6,527 nt of DNA from an uncultured Ruminococcus sp. (GTDB lineage Bacteria; Bacillota; Clostridia; Oscillospirales; Ruminococcaceae), in contig CAMNFW010000120.1 in assembly GCA_946537565.1 (NCBI GenBank), positions 1-6,527 on the forward strand. Direction: 5' to 3'. A program made the translations under genes and the position numbers. The notes beneath the pieces were generated by a model. It had not been told where the DNA came from. It did no database searches and saw only the letters and a list, made by a program, of their open reading frames with translations. Of the stretch, positions 5,411 to 6,527 are shown in pieces; within the stretch, counting starts at the first letter, position 1, and the number at the start of each line of letters is the position of its first letter.

Positions 5411-6358
5411 ATGAATAAAAGTCCATTTATCTATTCTTATGATAACAAGCGCTATCACACGCTCAATTACCATAACCGTCAGGTCTTCGGTGAAAAAGTT
5501 TTCAAAGCTGTCCTGAACTGCGGCTTCACCTGCCCTAATATCGACGGTTCCAAAGGTATCGGCGGCTGCATTTTTTGCGGAGACGGCAGCGGCTATTTCA
5601 CTCATAACGGTCTTTCCGTTGAAGAACAGCTGAAAAAAGAAACTGACCGCATTTCCGCCAGCCATGGCAATGTCCCAATAATCGCCTATTTTCAGGCAAA
5701 TACCAATACTTATGCCCCAACAGAAAGACTTCGGGAGCTGTACGATATTGTGCTGAAAAATGAACGTGTAAAGGGAATTTCCATTGCGACCCGTGCTGAC
5801 TGTCTTTCTGATGAAACTCTCGATCTCCTTTCAGAATTGTCACATAAAACTCGTCTCACCGTTGAGCTGGGAATGCAGACCGTCCACGAAAAAACTATCT
5901 CCCTTATCAACCGCTGCTGCTCACATGAGGAATTTCTTGAAGGCTATCATCGGCTAAAGCAACGAAATATCGCCATTTGCCTGCATATTATCAACAGTCT
6001 GCCCTTTGAGACAGAGGAAATGATGATCGAGACTGCCCGTCAAACTGCGGTGCTAAAACCAGATAGTGTTAAGCTCCAGATGCTGCATATTATCCGTGAC
6101 ACACCTATTGCTGAAATGTATGATCAGGGCAGATTCCAATTGCTCAGCCGTGATGAGTATATCAATATCATCGTCCGTCAGCTTGAGCTTCTTCCGCCGG
6201 AAACTGTCATCGAACGACTGACCGGGGACGGCGATAAACGCACCCTGATCGCTCCGCTCTGGACAACAAATAAAATCGCTGTTCTCGGCGGTATCGACAG
6301 CCGTCTTGCTTCCCTTAACACCTGGCAAGGAAGACTCTTTCCTTCTGCCTCTATATGA
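5411..6358 (+). CDS. Radical SAM protein, YtqA/YhcC family (TIGR01212)
   Basis: A 315-residue cytosolic 4Fe-4S/S-adenosylmethionine enzyme, close to the usual family length. The cluster motif is the atypical C-x11-C-x2-C (Cys41, Cys53, Cys56; FTCPN to GGCIFC) that marks this family instead of Cx3Cx2C. Other family blocks seen are KRYHTLNYH (13-21), YFQANTNTYAP (93-103), GISIATRADCL (122-132), VELGMQT (151-157), HIINSLPFET (192-201), KLQMLHI (221-227) and ERLTGDG (268-274). The B. subtilis member YtqA (recently named MnmL, from memory) has been linked to the 5-methylaminomethyl-uridine pathway at the tRNA wobble position, so a tRNA role is possible but not shown here. AAAGG (5399-5403) overlaps the upstream stop, 7 nt before the ATG, so translational coupling to the ACT-MBL gene is likely. 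Small departures from the usual motifs (RAD for RPD, LPFE for LPGE) do not suggest loss of function. Confidence 0.9.
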   Translation: MNKSPFIYSYDNKRYHTLNYHNRQVFGEKVFKAVLNCGFTCPNIDGSKGIGGCIFCGDGSGYFTHNGLSVEEQLKKETDRISASHGNVPIIAYFQANTNTYAPTERLRELYDIVLKNERVKGISIATRADCLSDETLDLLSELSHKTRLTVELGMQTVHEKTISLINRCCSHEEFLEGYHRLKQRNIAICLHIINSLPFETEEMMIETARQTAVLKPDSVKLQMLHIIRDTPIAEMYDQGRFQLLSRDEYINIIVRQLELLPPETVIERLTGDGDKRTLIAPLWTTNKIAVLGGIDSRLASLNTWQGRLFPSASI

Positions 6359-6368
6359 CCTGACCAAC

Positions 6369-6428
6369 TGCATAGGATACTCCTGAACCGATAATACACC
6401 GGTTTCGCCTATGACCTATCGCATTTTT
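6369..6428 (+). terminator. Probable terminator of the ACT-MBL / radical SAM operon
   Basis: TGCATAGG (6369-6376) pairs with CCTAT-c-GCA (6415-6423, one bulged C) and is followed at once by TTTTT (6424-6428). Inside, AACCG (6386-6390) pairs with CGGTT (6400-6404). The same left arm can instead pair CATAGG (6371-6376) with CCTATG (6408-6413), because CCTAT occurs twice in a row. It starts 11 nt after the radical SAM stop. The stem is interrupted, so efficiency is uncertain. Confidence 0.5.
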
Positions 6429-6434
6429 CAGGCT

Positions 6435-6500
6435 GCACTGATCAGGTTAATTTACAGATCCAGTGCTTAGTGTCATTTAATTTACACTTCGTGCAGCACT
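6435..6500. repeat. Two overlapping hairpins sharing an arm, plus a direct repeat
   Basis: GCACTGATC (6435-6443) pairs with GATcCAGTGC (6457-6466, one bulged C). AGTGCT (6462-6467) also pairs with AGCACT (6495-6500), with inner GTGT/ACAC (6470-6473/6484-6487). The arm at 6462-6466 is used by both, so the two structures exclude each other. TTAATTTACA occurs at 6447-6456 and 6477-6486, exactly 30 bp apart. GTGC-A-GCAC (6491-6499) is a small palindrome within this. It may be a second terminator, a leader or an operator region for the next gene. Confidence 0.5.
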
Positions 6501-6510
6501 TGTTTATTAT
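6481..6510 (+). promoter_or_regulatory. Possible promoter for a gene beyond the right edge
   Basis: TTTACA (6481-6486), an 18-bp spacer and TATTAT (6505-6510), each one base from consensus. The palindrome GTGC-A-GCAC (6491-6499) sits in the spacer, where a repressor site would be effective. No coding start follows inside the window, so this is tentative. Confidence 0.3.
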
Positions 6511-6527
6511 ACTACAATAAATATTCA

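Noticed and set aside
5252..5665. 137-codon minus-strand frame across the operon junction
   Set aside because: It spans the end of one well-supported gene and the start of another in the opposite direction. The composition is low in motifs and it has no ribosome site.
1..6527. Mobile element, prophage, CRISPR or RNA gene
   Set aside because: No transposase, integrase, terminal inverted repeat with target duplication, spaced repeat array or tRNA/rRNA-like fold was seen on either strand.

Overview
The window looks like chromosomal DNA of a low-GC-to-moderate-GC Firmicute of the Clostridia, most likely a Ruminococcus-type gut bacterium. The basis is a long-form PurL, a short-chain clostridial flavodoxin, AAGGAGG ribosome binding sites and very clean TTGACA/TATAAT-type promoters. 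The genus is an inference from protein style, not a search result. No mobile element, CRISPR array, tRNA or rRNA is visible.

Layout, left to right. (1) Bases 1-1716 (+) are the C-terminal part of purL, the FGAM synthase of purine synthesis, with its whole glutaminase domain. (2) A short terminator hairpin (1725-1762) serves both purL and the facing gene. (3) 1765-2022 (-) is a small CopZ-like heavy-metal-binding protein with its own promoter. (4) 2302-2724 (+) is a flavodoxin. The promoter runs divergently from the metal-binding gene, and the 70-nt leader contains competing hairpins. A 14-bp perfect hairpin (2767-2802) separates it from the convergent next gene. (5) 2840-3799 (-) is a long-type serine O-acetyltransferase (cysteine synthesis). 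(6) Back-to-back promoters (3841-3923) drive that gene leftwards and a two-gene operon rightwards. (7) The operon is 3958-5400 (+), a fusion of two ACT domains to a metallo-beta-lactamase-fold hydrolase, and 5411-6358 (+), a radical SAM protein of the YtqA/YhcC (TIGR01212) family, 10 nt apart. (8) 6359-6527 holds no gene but is full of inverted repeats: a probable terminator, two overlapping hairpins that share an arm, a 30-bp-spaced direct repeat and a possible promoter pointing out of the window.

Most of the window is housekeeping metabolism in small, independently transcribed units. The part with the least obvious explanation is the ACT-ACT-MBL/radical SAM operon. An amino-acid-sensing module is attached to a hydrolase of unknown substrate, is likely translationally coupled to a radical SAM enzyme whose family has been linked to tRNA wobble-uridine modification, and shares a compact divergent control region with the cysteine-pathway gene. 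The flavodoxin leader is the best candidate for an undescribed cis-regulatory RNA.
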